Shown here one piece after another: positions 34,952-42,937 of a stretch of DNA of 51,575 bases. Position 1 is the stretch's first letter; each line of letters opens with the position of its first letter. The stretch is taken from positions 1 to 51,575 of the forward strand of contig JAFUPI010000080.1 in the NCBI GenBank assembly GCA_017481285.1, read 5' to 3'. Both the position numbers and the translations under genes were made by a program. The notes beneath the pieces were generated by a model. That model saw only the letters and a program-made list of their open reading frames with translations. It searched no databases and was not told where the DNA came from. The stretch comes from Agathobacter sp. Its GTDB lineage: Bacteria; Bacillota; Clostridia; Lachnospirales; Lachnospiraceae.

Positions 34952-35542
34952 ATGCAGAATAATCCTCAATTTGTCAGGACGGATAAAGCCATCACACAGG
35001 CTTTGATTTCTCTCTTAAAAGAAAAGCCATTTGAAAAAATTACGGTCCAGGATATTTTGGATGAAACGCCTGTTACACGCTCTACTTTTTATAAACATTA
35101 TCATGATAAATATGAAATCGTAGAGAAAATGCAAGAAGAATTTTTCTCCACACAAATGGAGATTCGTAAAGCCGCCCATGAAAACCCTAGCATGTTCTCA
35201 CAGACATTGATAAAATCATCCCATCAAACGCGGGAACTCATGGAGGCACTACTAAAAGTACACACTGAAAATGTGGATTTGCGTCAGGCAATGGCTACCC
35301 AGTCTGAAGAATATTACTTAGCCAGCTCCATAAGCCCTAATAAAAAAGTCGAAGCTCAGATTTTTGCACAGGCAGTCACTGCATTTCAGATTTCTGCAGA
35401 TAATACAGAAGATTTTTCTTTTGAATACATGCATGATGTTTTTATCTCTGTTATGTTAAAACTACTGGGATTATCCGAAGATGAAGAATTACGTAAGTTA
35501 TTAAAGAAAAAGGCTATTTCAAAGCCTGCTCCACCACTTTAG
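34952..35542 (+). CDS. TetR/AcrR family regulator
   Basis: A 196-residue one-component repressor. The N-terminal HTH is typical: TDKAITQALISLLKEKPFEK, ITVQDILDETPVTRSTFYKH and YHDKYEIVEKM (residues about 8-62). The C-terminal ligand and dimer domain is not assignable to a named group. AAAGGAG precedes the ATG. It diverges from the membrane-anchored GH3 gene, across 226 bp that hold two inverted-repeat sites, so I infer it controls the GH3-lipoprotein operon and itself, with a glycan-derived or envelope-active ligand. Confidence 0.87.
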   Translation: MQNNPQFVRTDKAITQALISLLKEKPFEKITVQDILDETPVTRSTFYKHYHDKYEIVEKMQEEFFSTQMEIRKAAHENPSMFSQTLIKSSHQTRELMEALLKVHTENVDLRQAMATQSEEYYLASSISPNKKVEAQIFAQAVTAFQISADNTEDFSFEYMHDVFISVMLKLLGLSEDEELRKLLKKKAISKPAPPL

Positions 35543-35547
35543 AAAAA

Positions 35548-35586
35548 GAAAAAAGGGACGCCTGCTAAGGAGGCGTCCCTTTTTTA
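35548..35586. terminator. Strong terminator after the TetR gene
   Basis: AAAAGGGACGCCT (35551-35563) pairs with AGGCGTCCCTTTT (35571-35583). T tracts are present on both strands, so it may also stop tcdA transcripts from the other side. The remaining 130 bp before the tcdA stop codon hold nothing I can assign. Confidence 0.9.
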
Positions 35587-35720
35587 AAAGGAAAATAAGG
35601 AGTTTAAACAAACCCGCTTACCTTCATTATAAATATTTTCTAATTTCTGGAAACATACAAATTTAACTTTCTGTTTCTGCACAAAACACTTTGTTTCTTT
35701 TCTAGACAAAAAGCAATAAA

Positions 35721-36458
35721 TTATTTCCTAATAGCATTTATTCTCGACAAATCCTTTACCACTTCCCCCGCTAAAATCAAACCTGCAACCGATGGAACAA
35801 AGGAAATAGAACCAGGTGTTGCCCGACGACTTCTTTTTTCATCACTAACAAATGCAACATCCTCGATTGGTTCCAATGGAGTCTCTTTGGAATAGACCAC
35901 TTTTAAATGCTTCACCCCACGTGTCTTAAGCTCTTTTCGCATCACCTTTGCCAATGGACACACCGAGGTCTTATAAATATCTGCAACTTCAAATGCTGTT
36001 GGATCTAATTTGTTTCCTGCCCCCATACTACTGATAATAGAAACACCAGCTTCCCGACAAGCTTCAACCAATGCTATCTTTGCAGTCACTGTATCTACTG
36101 CATCAATCACATAATCATAGCTGGAAAAATCAAACTGCTCTTTCGTTTCTGGAAGGAAGAAACAACAATGTTTATTTACCTTCACTTCTGGATTAATTTC
36201 CAGCAAGTGCTCTTCCATCACATCTACTTTTTTCCGTCCCACTGTCTTCGTTGTTGCAATCAGCTGGCGGTTTATATTACTCTCTGCCACCTCATCACTA
36301 TCCACAATAGTAATTTCCCCAATGCCACTACGAACTAAAGCATCGGCGGCGTGGCCTCCCACACCGCCGATACCAAATACTGCTACATGAGAATTATTAA
36401 GTTTGTTCATTGCATCCGTACCTAGCAGACGCTTCGTTCTGTCAAATTTATTTCCCAT
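35721..36458 (-). CDS. tcdA: tRNA threonylcarbamoyladenosine dehydratase
   Basis: A 245-residue E1-like (ThiF/MoeB family) enzyme that uses ATP to cyclise t6A37 to ct6A in tRNAs reading ANN codons. Family features: RTKRLLGTDAMNKL, the nucleotide loop VFGIGGVGGHAADALVR, DSDEVAESNINRQ, and the conserved DAVDTVTAK. The final part has VCPLAKVMRKELK and RRATPGSISFVPS, typical for TcdA rather than ThiF or MoeB. It starts 3 nt after fbp and shares its transcript. Confidence 0.9.
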   Translation of the reverse strand: MGNKFDRTKRLLGTDAMNKLNNSHVAVFGIGGVGGHAADALVRSGIGEITIVDSDEVAESNINRQLIATTKTVGRKKVDVMEEHLLEINPEVKVNKHCCFFLPETKEQFDFSSYDYVIDAVDTVTAKIALVEACREAGVSIISSMGAGNKLDPTAFEVADIYKTSVCPLAKVMRKELKTRGVKHLKVVYSKETPLEPIEDVAFVSDEKRSRRATPGSISFVPSVAGLILAGEVVKDLSRINAIRK

Positions 36459-36461
36459 TAT

Positions 36462-38417
36462 TTATAATCTTTCTTCTATAATTCCTTCACGATACGCTTT
36501 CAAGAGTGCTTCTAAATCTTTGATTTCTTCCTTCAGACGTTTGCCAATATCTGTATCGGCTACACGTTTACGCTTGCTTACTCTCTGCACCAATGTCTTG
36601 TGAGATACTACGTCATTTCCTTCCTGAATTGCTTTTTCAATGGACTCGAAAGGTTCATGCTCAGCCAGACTCAGCCCATAAGAATTGTAAATCAAGGTAT
36701 AACCTGCAATACCGGTTTTCTCTTGATATGCTTTTGAGAATCCACCGTCAATAATAAGCACTTTACCATTACAATGCATTGGTGACTGACCTTCTTTTAC
36801 CAATACTGGAATGTGCCCATTAATGATATGAGACTCATTTCCAGAAAGACCAAATTCTTCTAAAATTCGATCTGCCACCTCTTCATTTTCGATCAATTTA
36901 TAGTATGGATTTTTTGGCTCTTTATATGTGTTTTTATCTGCAACGAACTGTCTTTCAAAAGTTGTCATTCGTTCTTTTCCATAAACTGGTGAATTTTTAT
37001 TCAGCCATAAATACCAGAGAATGTCCAAGCCCTTCTGTTTTTCTTCCGGATCTGTTGCATAATAACCTTTACGTGCATAATCTTCTAATACATCATATAG
37101 CTGCTTTCCTGCATACTCTTCTCCGAAAACAGATACCTTTTTGAACGAACCGTCTTCATTGAGAGGCACACAGCCATGGTATAACAGATTTCCATTATAA
37201 ACGGTATACATATTTCCCTTGGTATATAAGAACTTCACATGTTTCTGCAATTTTTCACTATTACGAAAAGCAAAAATCAAACGATCCATTACCACTTGTT
37301 CTTCTGCACTAAGTGCATACGGATTCTTCCAATCTACGGTTGGGAAGTTAGTATCTAACAGTGGATACTCTATACCATTAATTTCTACAGTCCATTTTTC
37401 AGGATTAATCTTATCCAAAAGCAGACGGTCATCCATTCGGAAATCAGGATTTCGTTTGATAATCTGACCTTCCAATTTCAACTGCATAATTGTAACTGCT
37501 TTGTGAATCTTCTCATCGATAGCAATATCACGCACATCGTAGGAATCCTCACGGAAATTTACATGGAAACGTTCGCATGGGTCATTCTCATACTGTTCCA
37601 TTGCAAAACGAACCAATGGAATCAGATTAATTCCATAGCCATCTTCAATTGAGCTGAGATTTCCATATCGAGCTGAAATACGAAGCACTGTACAAATCAA
37701 TGCTGGATTTCCTGCTGCTGCACCCATCCAGGATACGTCATGATTTCCCCATTGAATATCTACGGAATGATGCTTCATCAAATCATCCATTACAAGATGT
37801 GGGTATGGTCCTCTATCAAAAATATCTCCAACCACATGGAGATGATCAACGATTAAATGACGAATCAAATCACAAAGTGCTATCGTCAATTCTCCTGCTC
37901 TTCCTGTTCGGATAACAGAATGAATGATTTCAAAATAGTAATCTTCCTGGTCTAGTATATCCTGACGTCCTGTTAATAATTCTTCGATAATATATGCAAA
38001 CTCTACCGGCATCGCCTTACGTACCTTCGAACGGCTATACTTGGAAGACGTTCTCTTACAGATACACACCAAGCGATAGAGATTTACAGAATACCAGTCC
38101 TCAATATATTTTTCGGTTTCAAGCACCTGTTTTAGCTTTTCCTTTGGATAATAAATCAAAGTAGCTAAATTTCGTTTCTCTTTTAAGCTGATGGTATTTC
38201 CAAATTCTTCTTCTATTTTCTGCTTAATTGCTCCGGATGCATTTTTCGTAATATGCTGGAACTGGTCATATTCACCATGGATATCTGTGATGAAATGCTC
38301 GGTTCCTTTTGGCAAGCTAAGAATCGACTGCAAATTAATAATCTCTGTTGCCGTTTCTGCAATCGTTGGATACTGCTTTGCTAAACATTTCAGATATCTG
38401 ATATCATTGTCTCCCAT
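36462..38417 (-). CDS. fbp: Fructose-1,6-bisphosphatase, class III
   Basis: A 651-residue metallophosphatase-fold fructose-bisphosphatase of the Firmicutes class III type, a gluconeogenic enzyme. The metal-binding motifs are FITDIHGEYDQF (D45, H47), HVVGDIFDRGPYPH and IQWGNHDVSWMGAAAGN, with the last His in NGHIPV. Length fits the class (about 640-670). GGAGGGG lies just before the ATG and a strong sigma-A promoter about 40 nt further up. It lies between two GH3 genes and is cotranscribed with tcdA. Confidence 0.95.
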   Translation of the reverse strand: MGDNDIRYLKCLAKQYPTIAETATEIINLQSILSLPKGTEHFITDIHGEYDQFQHITKNASGAIKQKIEEEFGNTISLKEKRNLATLIYYPKEKLKQVLETEKYIEDWYSVNLYRLVCICKRTSSKYSRSKVRKAMPVEFAYIIEELLTGRQDILDQEDYYFEIIHSVIRTGRAGELTIALCDLIRHLIVDHLHVVGDIFDRGPYPHLVMDDLMKHHSVDIQWGNHDVSWMGAAAGNPALICTVLRISARYGNLSSIEDGYGINLIPLVRFAMEQYENDPCERFHVNFREDSYDVRDIAIDEKIHKAVTIMQLKLEGQIIKRNPDFRMDDRLLLDKINPEKWTVEINGIEYPLLDTNFPTVDWKNPYALSAEEQVVMDRLIFAFRNSEKLQKHVKFLYTKGNMYTVYNGNLLYHGCVPLNEDGSFKKVSVFGEEYAGKQLYDVLEDYARKGYYATDPEEKQKGLDILWYLWLNKNSPVYGKERMTTFERQFVADKNTYKEPKNPYYKLIENEEVADRILEEFGLSGNESHIINGHIPVLVKEGQSPMHCNGKVLIIDGGFSKAYQEKTGIAGYTLIYNSYGLSLAEHEPFESIEKAIQEGNDVVSHKTLVQRVSKRKRVADTDIGKRLKEEIKDLEALLKAYREGIIEERL

Positions 38418-38455
38418 AATCCCCTCCTACATATATATTTTAAACTCTACCTTTT

Positions 38456-38484
38456 ATTGTAACTTTTCCAATCTATTACGTCAA
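38456..38484 (-). promoter_or_regulatory. Promoter of fbp-tcdA
   Basis: On the minus strand TTGACG (38484-38479) and TACAAT (38461-38456) are 17 bp apart. Confidence 0.75.
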
Positions 38485-38505
38485 GAAAGCAAAGTCTGGA
38501 AAGAG

Positions 38506-40983
38506 TTATTTCTTATCGATATATTCCTTCTGTGTGGCACTGTTCATAATGGCACGAACAACATTTGCACAGCAACGTTTTACATCCTCTTCTTTAATCA
38601 TGCCAGATTTTACCCCAGCGAGGATTTCCTTTTTATAAGCGCCACCACCTGGCATAATCAAATCATTTCCTGCCTTCATGGCAAGGGCATTGTGACCAAA
38701 GCCTTTGTTCGTTGAGAACCAGTCAGTCATTACCACACCATCAAAGCCCCATTCATTGCGGAGTACCTTTGTACACAAATCATAACTATTTGGTGCATAG
38801 ACACTATTAATACGATTGTATGAGGTCATGATTGCTTTCGCATTTCCTTTACGAACTGCACGTTCAAAACCACGAAGATAAATTTCACGTAACGCGCGTT
38901 CACTTAAATTGCTGGATACTTTATTTCGATTGTCCTCCATATTGTTACATGCAAAATGTTTTACCGTTACATAATATCCTTCTTCCTGCTGGATACCCTT
39001 GGTAAGAGCCGCTGCTACTTCCCCTGTCAGGAATGGATCTTCTGAAACATACTCAAAATTACGTCCGCAAAGAGGATTTCTATGAATGTTTACCGCTGGA
39101 GCGAGCCAGAAAGTACATCCATATTCTTTCATTTCTACAAAAATAGCCTTTCCTACTTCTTCTAAAAGTGCTGTGTTCCAAGACTGTGCCAAAGCTGCTG
39201 TTACTGGAAATGCTGTGGTATACTGATAAACTACCGTTCCTTTATCTGGATCTGCTTTCAAAAATCCCTGTACAAATTCTGGGAACATTTCAAATACTGA
39301 AATTGGAAGCTCCACTGGTTTTAAAGTTCCATCCTGCTGCACAACCGAACGTTTTGTAATACGAAGTCCGGCAGGTCCATCACAAAGTGTTACATTCGCC
39401 AAACCTCTATCCCAGAATTTTGAGGTGGTATTACCTACGGAACCTGGCATATTAAATCTGGTTTCTCCTCCAAACATACCGATACCCACTACGATTTCCA
39501 CCATTTCCTTCAAGGTCAAGGTATTCAGGAATTTATCTACTTTCTCATCGCTATAAACCCCTGGTGTTTTATAGGTGTAAGTTATTGTTTCGAAGTCTTC
39601 TGCCTTTACAACTACACGTGGCACTCCTGGATTAATCTTTTCTGCCGTCTTGGTCTCTGACTTCAGCTCATCGAATGTTTCCACAACTGGGCAAATATTA
39701 CAATGCTTTGAAACCACCACGTCTTTATCCAATGTAACCACTGCAACCGGAACTGTATTACGAGAAGAATTTCCAAGACGAACAATATATTCACCTGCAT
39801 CTAAAATATAGCTGGCACTCCCCTCATCGTAGCTTGCAATTTCTGCCATATCAAAAGTCAGTTTTACAGTTTCGCTTTCTGCTGGTGCTAACTCTTTTGT
39901 TTTTGCAAAAACCGCCAAGCTCTGATACTCTTTGTCTAATTTTCCATTTGGAGCACTTACATAAACCTGAGCAACTTCCTTACCACTATAATTTGCTCCC
40001 ACGTTAGTGATTGTCGCATTCAAATGCACCTTAGTACCTTCAACCGCTACTCCGGCTCCAAAAATAGAGAACGCAGTATAACTCAAACCAAATCCAAATG
40101 GATAACATGGTTCTACTCCAAAGCTATCAAAATAACGATATCCTACATAGATACCCTCTTTGTAATATTCCTCTTCTACATTGCCATTTAAATAACTATA
40201 TTCATTGTGGAACGGAATATCTGCATACTGCTTTGCCCAGGTATCTGTCAATTTTCCAGATGGAGTTACCTTACCAGAAACCGTATCCGCAAAGGCATTT
40301 CCACCTTCGGTTCCTAATTGGCAGATAAAAAGAATTGCCCCAATACCAGGAATTTCATCTACAAAAGACATATCAATGGAACATCCACTGTTGATTACCA
40401 ATACAAAATTCTTATAATTCTTTACACATGTTTCGATTGCAGTTCTCTCATCATCGGTAATAAATAAGTCGCCTTTTTCCGCTTTTCTATCACCGCCTTC
40501 ACCCGCCTGACGGCTGAGAACATAAATCGCAGTATCTGTATCACTATCTGCGATATCCTTTTCTGTAATCGCTCTGCCTGCTGGTGGTGTATATCCTTTT
40601 AACATCATTTCCATAAAGGATTTGGATTTTAACAATTTGATAATATCTCTCTGGGCTTTTTTATGGGCAATTTCTCCTGCCTCATAGTCCGCCTCATGGT
40701 CATCCAGCCACTGCTTTGTGGTAATTTCAAATCCACGATTCTCCATACCTTCCAAAATGGTTACACTATGACGTTCATTTACTTCCCCAGAACCTGTACC
40801 ACCCTTGATTGTTCGGGTTACACCTGGGCCATAAAGTGCCACCTTCTTGGTTTTAAGTGGAAGTACACCCTCGTTTTTCAAAAGAACCATACTTTCGCAT
40901 GCCGCTCTATATGCAACCTCAAGGTTTTTCTTTTCTCTTTCAGATACCTCTCCTGAGTAACTTGCTTTTGTTAATAATTCCAT
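38506..40983 (-). CDS. Cytoplasmic GH3 beta-glycosidase, reversed domain order
   Basis: An 825-residue family 3 glycosidase without signal peptide or membrane segment, so intracellular. Domains run in the reversed order: GH3 C-terminal domain (SMVLLKNEGVLPLK, about 30-290), FnIII-like (about 310-400, YILDAGEYIVRLG), then the TIM barrel from about 480 with TLCDGPAGLRITKR, GRNFEYVSEDPFLTGE, VKHFACNNMEDNRN and the nucleophile D754 in GVVMTDWF. This is the layout of the Ruminococcus albus and Butyrivibrio beta-glucosidases. Unlike the membrane-anchored GH3 it keeps the CDGP loop. GAGGAGG precedes the ATG. Beta-glucosides taken up from plant fibre are likely substrates. Confidence 0.9.
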   Translation of the reverse strand: MELLTKASYSGEVSEREKKNLEVAYRAACESMVLLKNEGVLPLKTKKVALYGPGVTRTIKGGTGSGEVNERHSVTILEGMENRGFEITTKQWLDDHEADYEAGEIAHKKAQRDIIKLLKSKSFMEMMLKGYTPPAGRAITEKDIADSDTDTAIYVLSRQAGEGGDRKAEKGDLFITDDERTAIETCVKNYKNFVLVINSGCSIDMSFVDEIPGIGAILFICQLGTEGGNAFADTVSGKVTPSGKLTDTWAKQYADIPFHNEYSYLNGNVEEEYYKEGIYVGYRYFDSFGVEPCYPFGFGLSYTAFSIFGAGVAVEGTKVHLNATITNVGANYSGKEVAQVYVSAPNGKLDKEYQSLAVFAKTKELAPAESETVKLTFDMAEIASYDEGSASYILDAGEYIVRLGNSSRNTVPVAVVTLDKDVVVSKHCNICPVVETFDELKSETKTAEKINPGVPRVVVKAEDFETITYTYKTPGVYSDEKVDKFLNTLTLKEMVEIVVGIGMFGGETRFNMPGSVGNTTSKFWDRGLANVTLCDGPAGLRITKRSVVQQDGTLKPVELPISVFEMFPEFVQGFLKADPDKGTVVYQYTTAFPVTAALAQSWNTALLEEVGKAIFVEMKEYGCTFWLAPAVNIHRNPLCGRNFEYVSEDPFLTGEVAAALTKGIQQEEGYYVTVKHFACNNMEDNRNKVSSNLSERALREIYLRGFERAVRKGNAKAIMTSYNRINSVYAPNSYDLCTKVLRNEWGFDGVVMTDWFSTNKGFGHNALAMKAGNDLIMPGGGAYKKEILAGVKSGMIKEEDVKRCCANVVRAIMNSATQKEYIDKK

Positions 40984-41011
40984 AGTAGAACCTCCTCTTC
41001 CTAATGTCTTT

Positions 41012-41040
41012 ATTATACAGAAAGCAAATGAAAAAGTCTA
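41012..41040 (-). promoter_or_regulatory. Possible promoter of the cytoplasmic GH3 gene
   Basis: On the minus strand a perfect TATAAT (41017-41012) is 17 bp from TAGACT (41040-41035), which is a weak -35 lying in the closing arm of the preceding terminator. Confidence 0.45.
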
Positions 41041-41058
41041 TGGCATAACCATAGACTT
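41034..41058 (-). terminator. Terminator after the GHKL kinase gene
   Basis: AAGTCTATGG and CCATAGACTT pair perfectly around a short loop; on the minus strand TTTTTC follows. Confidence 0.85.
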
Positions 41059-41067
41059 CAACGCTTA

Positions 41068-41682
41068 TCATTTTTTATTTTCAAGAATAATTTCTACTCG
41101 GAAAGATTGGTCCGTAACCAGAAAATCAATCTTGCCATTATATTGCTTTACGACCTTCATAATATTCTTAAGGCCGAATCCATGAGCCTCTTTTTCTTTC
41201 TTAGAGGTTCCAAAACCTGTACCATCGGTCTCCAGTTTCCATTCAATTGGATTCTGCAGCACAATCATACAATCCTGTTTATTTTCCTGCACTTCCATAA
41301 CAATCACAGGTTCCTTCTCCACCAGCTTTTCACAGGCCTCTCGGGCATTTGAAAAAAGATTTGAAAACAAAGTACACACATCATACTCCGCCATTCCGAA
41401 ATCCGCAGGGAGCATTCCTTTCAGTTGAAATTCAATCTTTTTCGAACTACGACTTAGGGTATCACTGATAATTGCGTTTACCAAATCATGCCCCGTATCT
41501 TGAACCACGATTCTATCTATATTTTGATGCTGCTTCATATCGTAGAGATACGCCTTCGCCTTCTCAAAATTCTCAGACTCCAGATAATATTGTAATACTA
41601 TCATATGAGCCTGAATATCATGACGAATACTCCTAATCTCATTTATGTATTTCACCTGCGCATCATAATACTCTTTTTCCAT
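41068..41682 (-). CDS. Sensor-less GHKL histidine kinase
   Basis: A 204-residue histidine kinase core of the AgrC/LytS-like GHKL group. The dimerisation helix has the phospho-acceptor in RSIRHDIQAHM (about residue 17), then LFSNLFSNAREACEK is the N box and GFGTSKKEKEAHGFGLKNI covers the ATP lid and G box. There is no membrane or sensor domain; relatives normally carry about 200 residues more. In the 97 nt upstream all three frames are soon stopped, so it is not simply a missed start. No response regulator is adjacent. It follows the permease gene and ends the operon. It may be a remnant, or a soluble kinase partnering a membrane protein. Confidence 0.75.
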   Translation of the reverse strand: MEKEYYDAQVKYINEIRSIRHDIQAHMIVLQYYLESENFEKAKAYLYDMKQHQNIDRIVVQDTGHDLVNAIISDTLSRSSKKIEFQLKGMLPADFGMAEYDVCTLFSNLFSNAREACEKLVEKEPVIVMEVQENKQDCMIVLQNPIEWKLETDGTGFGTSKKEKEAHGFGLKNIMKVVKQYNGKIDFLVTDQSFRVEIILENKK

Positions 41683-41779
41683 AATTACCCCACACTCCTG
41701 ATGCTTTCACCATCTTTCTTGGTTCCCCGACGATTATATCTAGGGTTTCAAACATGGAGAATGAGACACCTCTGTCAAA

Positions 41780-42916
41780 TCATGATATCCACAGATTAAA
41801 AGCAAACAAGATAATCAAAAATATGATATTTACAATGGTAAACCATTGGAAGTATTTTCCTTTTTTCTCATTATATTTGTTTGCTAATATTTTGTAAGAA
41901 ATCAAGCTTGCCATGGAAGCAATTAAGGTACCTAAACCGCCAATATTCACCCCTGCCAGAAGAGCACGATAATCAGAAGTAAATCCCGACAAGAGTAGTG
42001 CGGCAGGAACATTACTAATTGCCTGACTCGCCAGAATACCGATGATCAGTTCTCTTCCCTTTACCAGTTCCTGTAGTGTATCACGAATCGCAGGGATATT
42101 TCCCAAATTTCCTGTAAATATAAAGAAACTAATAAACGTCAAAAGCAAACAATAATCGACTTTTTTCAACACAGATTTATCCATTAAAAGGACAACAATC
42201 AACACAATTCCCAAAACGAGTTCAACCGGAATCATTTTCGCCACAACCAAAAGCGACAATACAAACAATACCAAATATACCACTGTTTGTCTCTTATCCA
42301 CCAATTGTCTTTCCTGTGGTGTTTGATTATATACGATTTTATTTAAAGTAATCTTATCTTTTTTCCCTTTTACGAAAAGGAGTGAAACCATAATTAATAC
42401 AAATGAAATTGCTGTATTGGGCAACATACAGAGAATAAATTCCATCAAATCCATTTCAGATATGTTATATAAATACAGATTCTGCGGATTTCCAATTGGT
42501 GTAAGCATACTGCCTAAATTGGCTGCAATGGTCTGCAAAACAACCACTGGAATTAAAAGTCGCTCCTGTCTACTTTTTTCTAAAGTCACAATTGCAAATG
42601 GAACGAAAGTAATCAAAGCCACATCATTTGTAACTATCATACTTAAGAAAAAGCATAGCATTACCAAAACAAAACACAGCTGCCATACCCTGTCCGTTTT
42701 CTTTAATAACGCTTCTCCAAGCCAGTCAAATAAACCGCACTTCTGTAATCCTGCCATAACTGTCATCAAACACAACAAAAGTTCCAGCACATGCCAGTCA
42801 ATATAATCCCAATAAGCCGATGTTGGCGGAACTATAAAAGCAGACAAAATTGCAAGCACCGTCGCCACAACCAACACGACTTCTTTTTTCATAAATTCTA
42901 ATATCTTTTGTTTCAT
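41780..42916 (-). CDS. SLC13/ArsB superfamily anion permease
   Basis: A 378-residue membrane protein with about 10-11 helices. SMIVTNDVALITFVPF and LTPIGNPQNLYLYN are the hallmark motifs of the ion-transporter superfamily that includes SLC13 (dicarboxylate/sulfate), CitM and ArsB. The second inverted half is seen from about 230, with FISFFIFTGNLGNIPAIRD and ISNVPAALLLSG. It is a little shorter than most members (about 420 residues). GAGGGAAAG precedes the ATG. The anion is unknown; it lies 21 nt after the cardiolipin synthase gene. Confidence 0.83.
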   Translation of the reverse strand: MKQKILEFMKKEVVLVVATVLAILSAFIVPPTSAYWDYIDWHVLELLLCLMTVMAGLQKCGLFDWLGEALLKKTDRVWQLCFVLVMLCFFLSMIVTNDVALITFVPFAIVTLEKSRQERLLIPVVVLQTIAANLGSMLTPIGNPQNLYLYNISEMDLMEFILCMLPNTAISFVLIMVSLLFVKGKKDKITLNKIVYNQTPQERQLVDKRQTVVYLVLFVLSLLVVAKMIPVELVLGIVLIVVLLMDKSVLKKVDYCLLLTFISFFIFTGNLGNIPAIRDTLQELVKGRELIIGILASQAISNVPAALLLSGFTSDYRALLAGVNIGGLGTLIASMASLISYKILANKYNEKKGKYFQWFTIVNIIFLIILFAFNLWIS

Positions 42917-42937
42917 AACTTCTTTCCCTCAACGATA

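Noticed and set aside
41663-41755. A 30-codon minus-strand frame (MFETLDIIVGEPRK...) just before the GHKL kinase, considered as an AgrD-like peptide
   Set aside because: No clear ribosome site, no AgrB protease nearby, no cysteine for a thiolactone, and it overlaps the kinase start.
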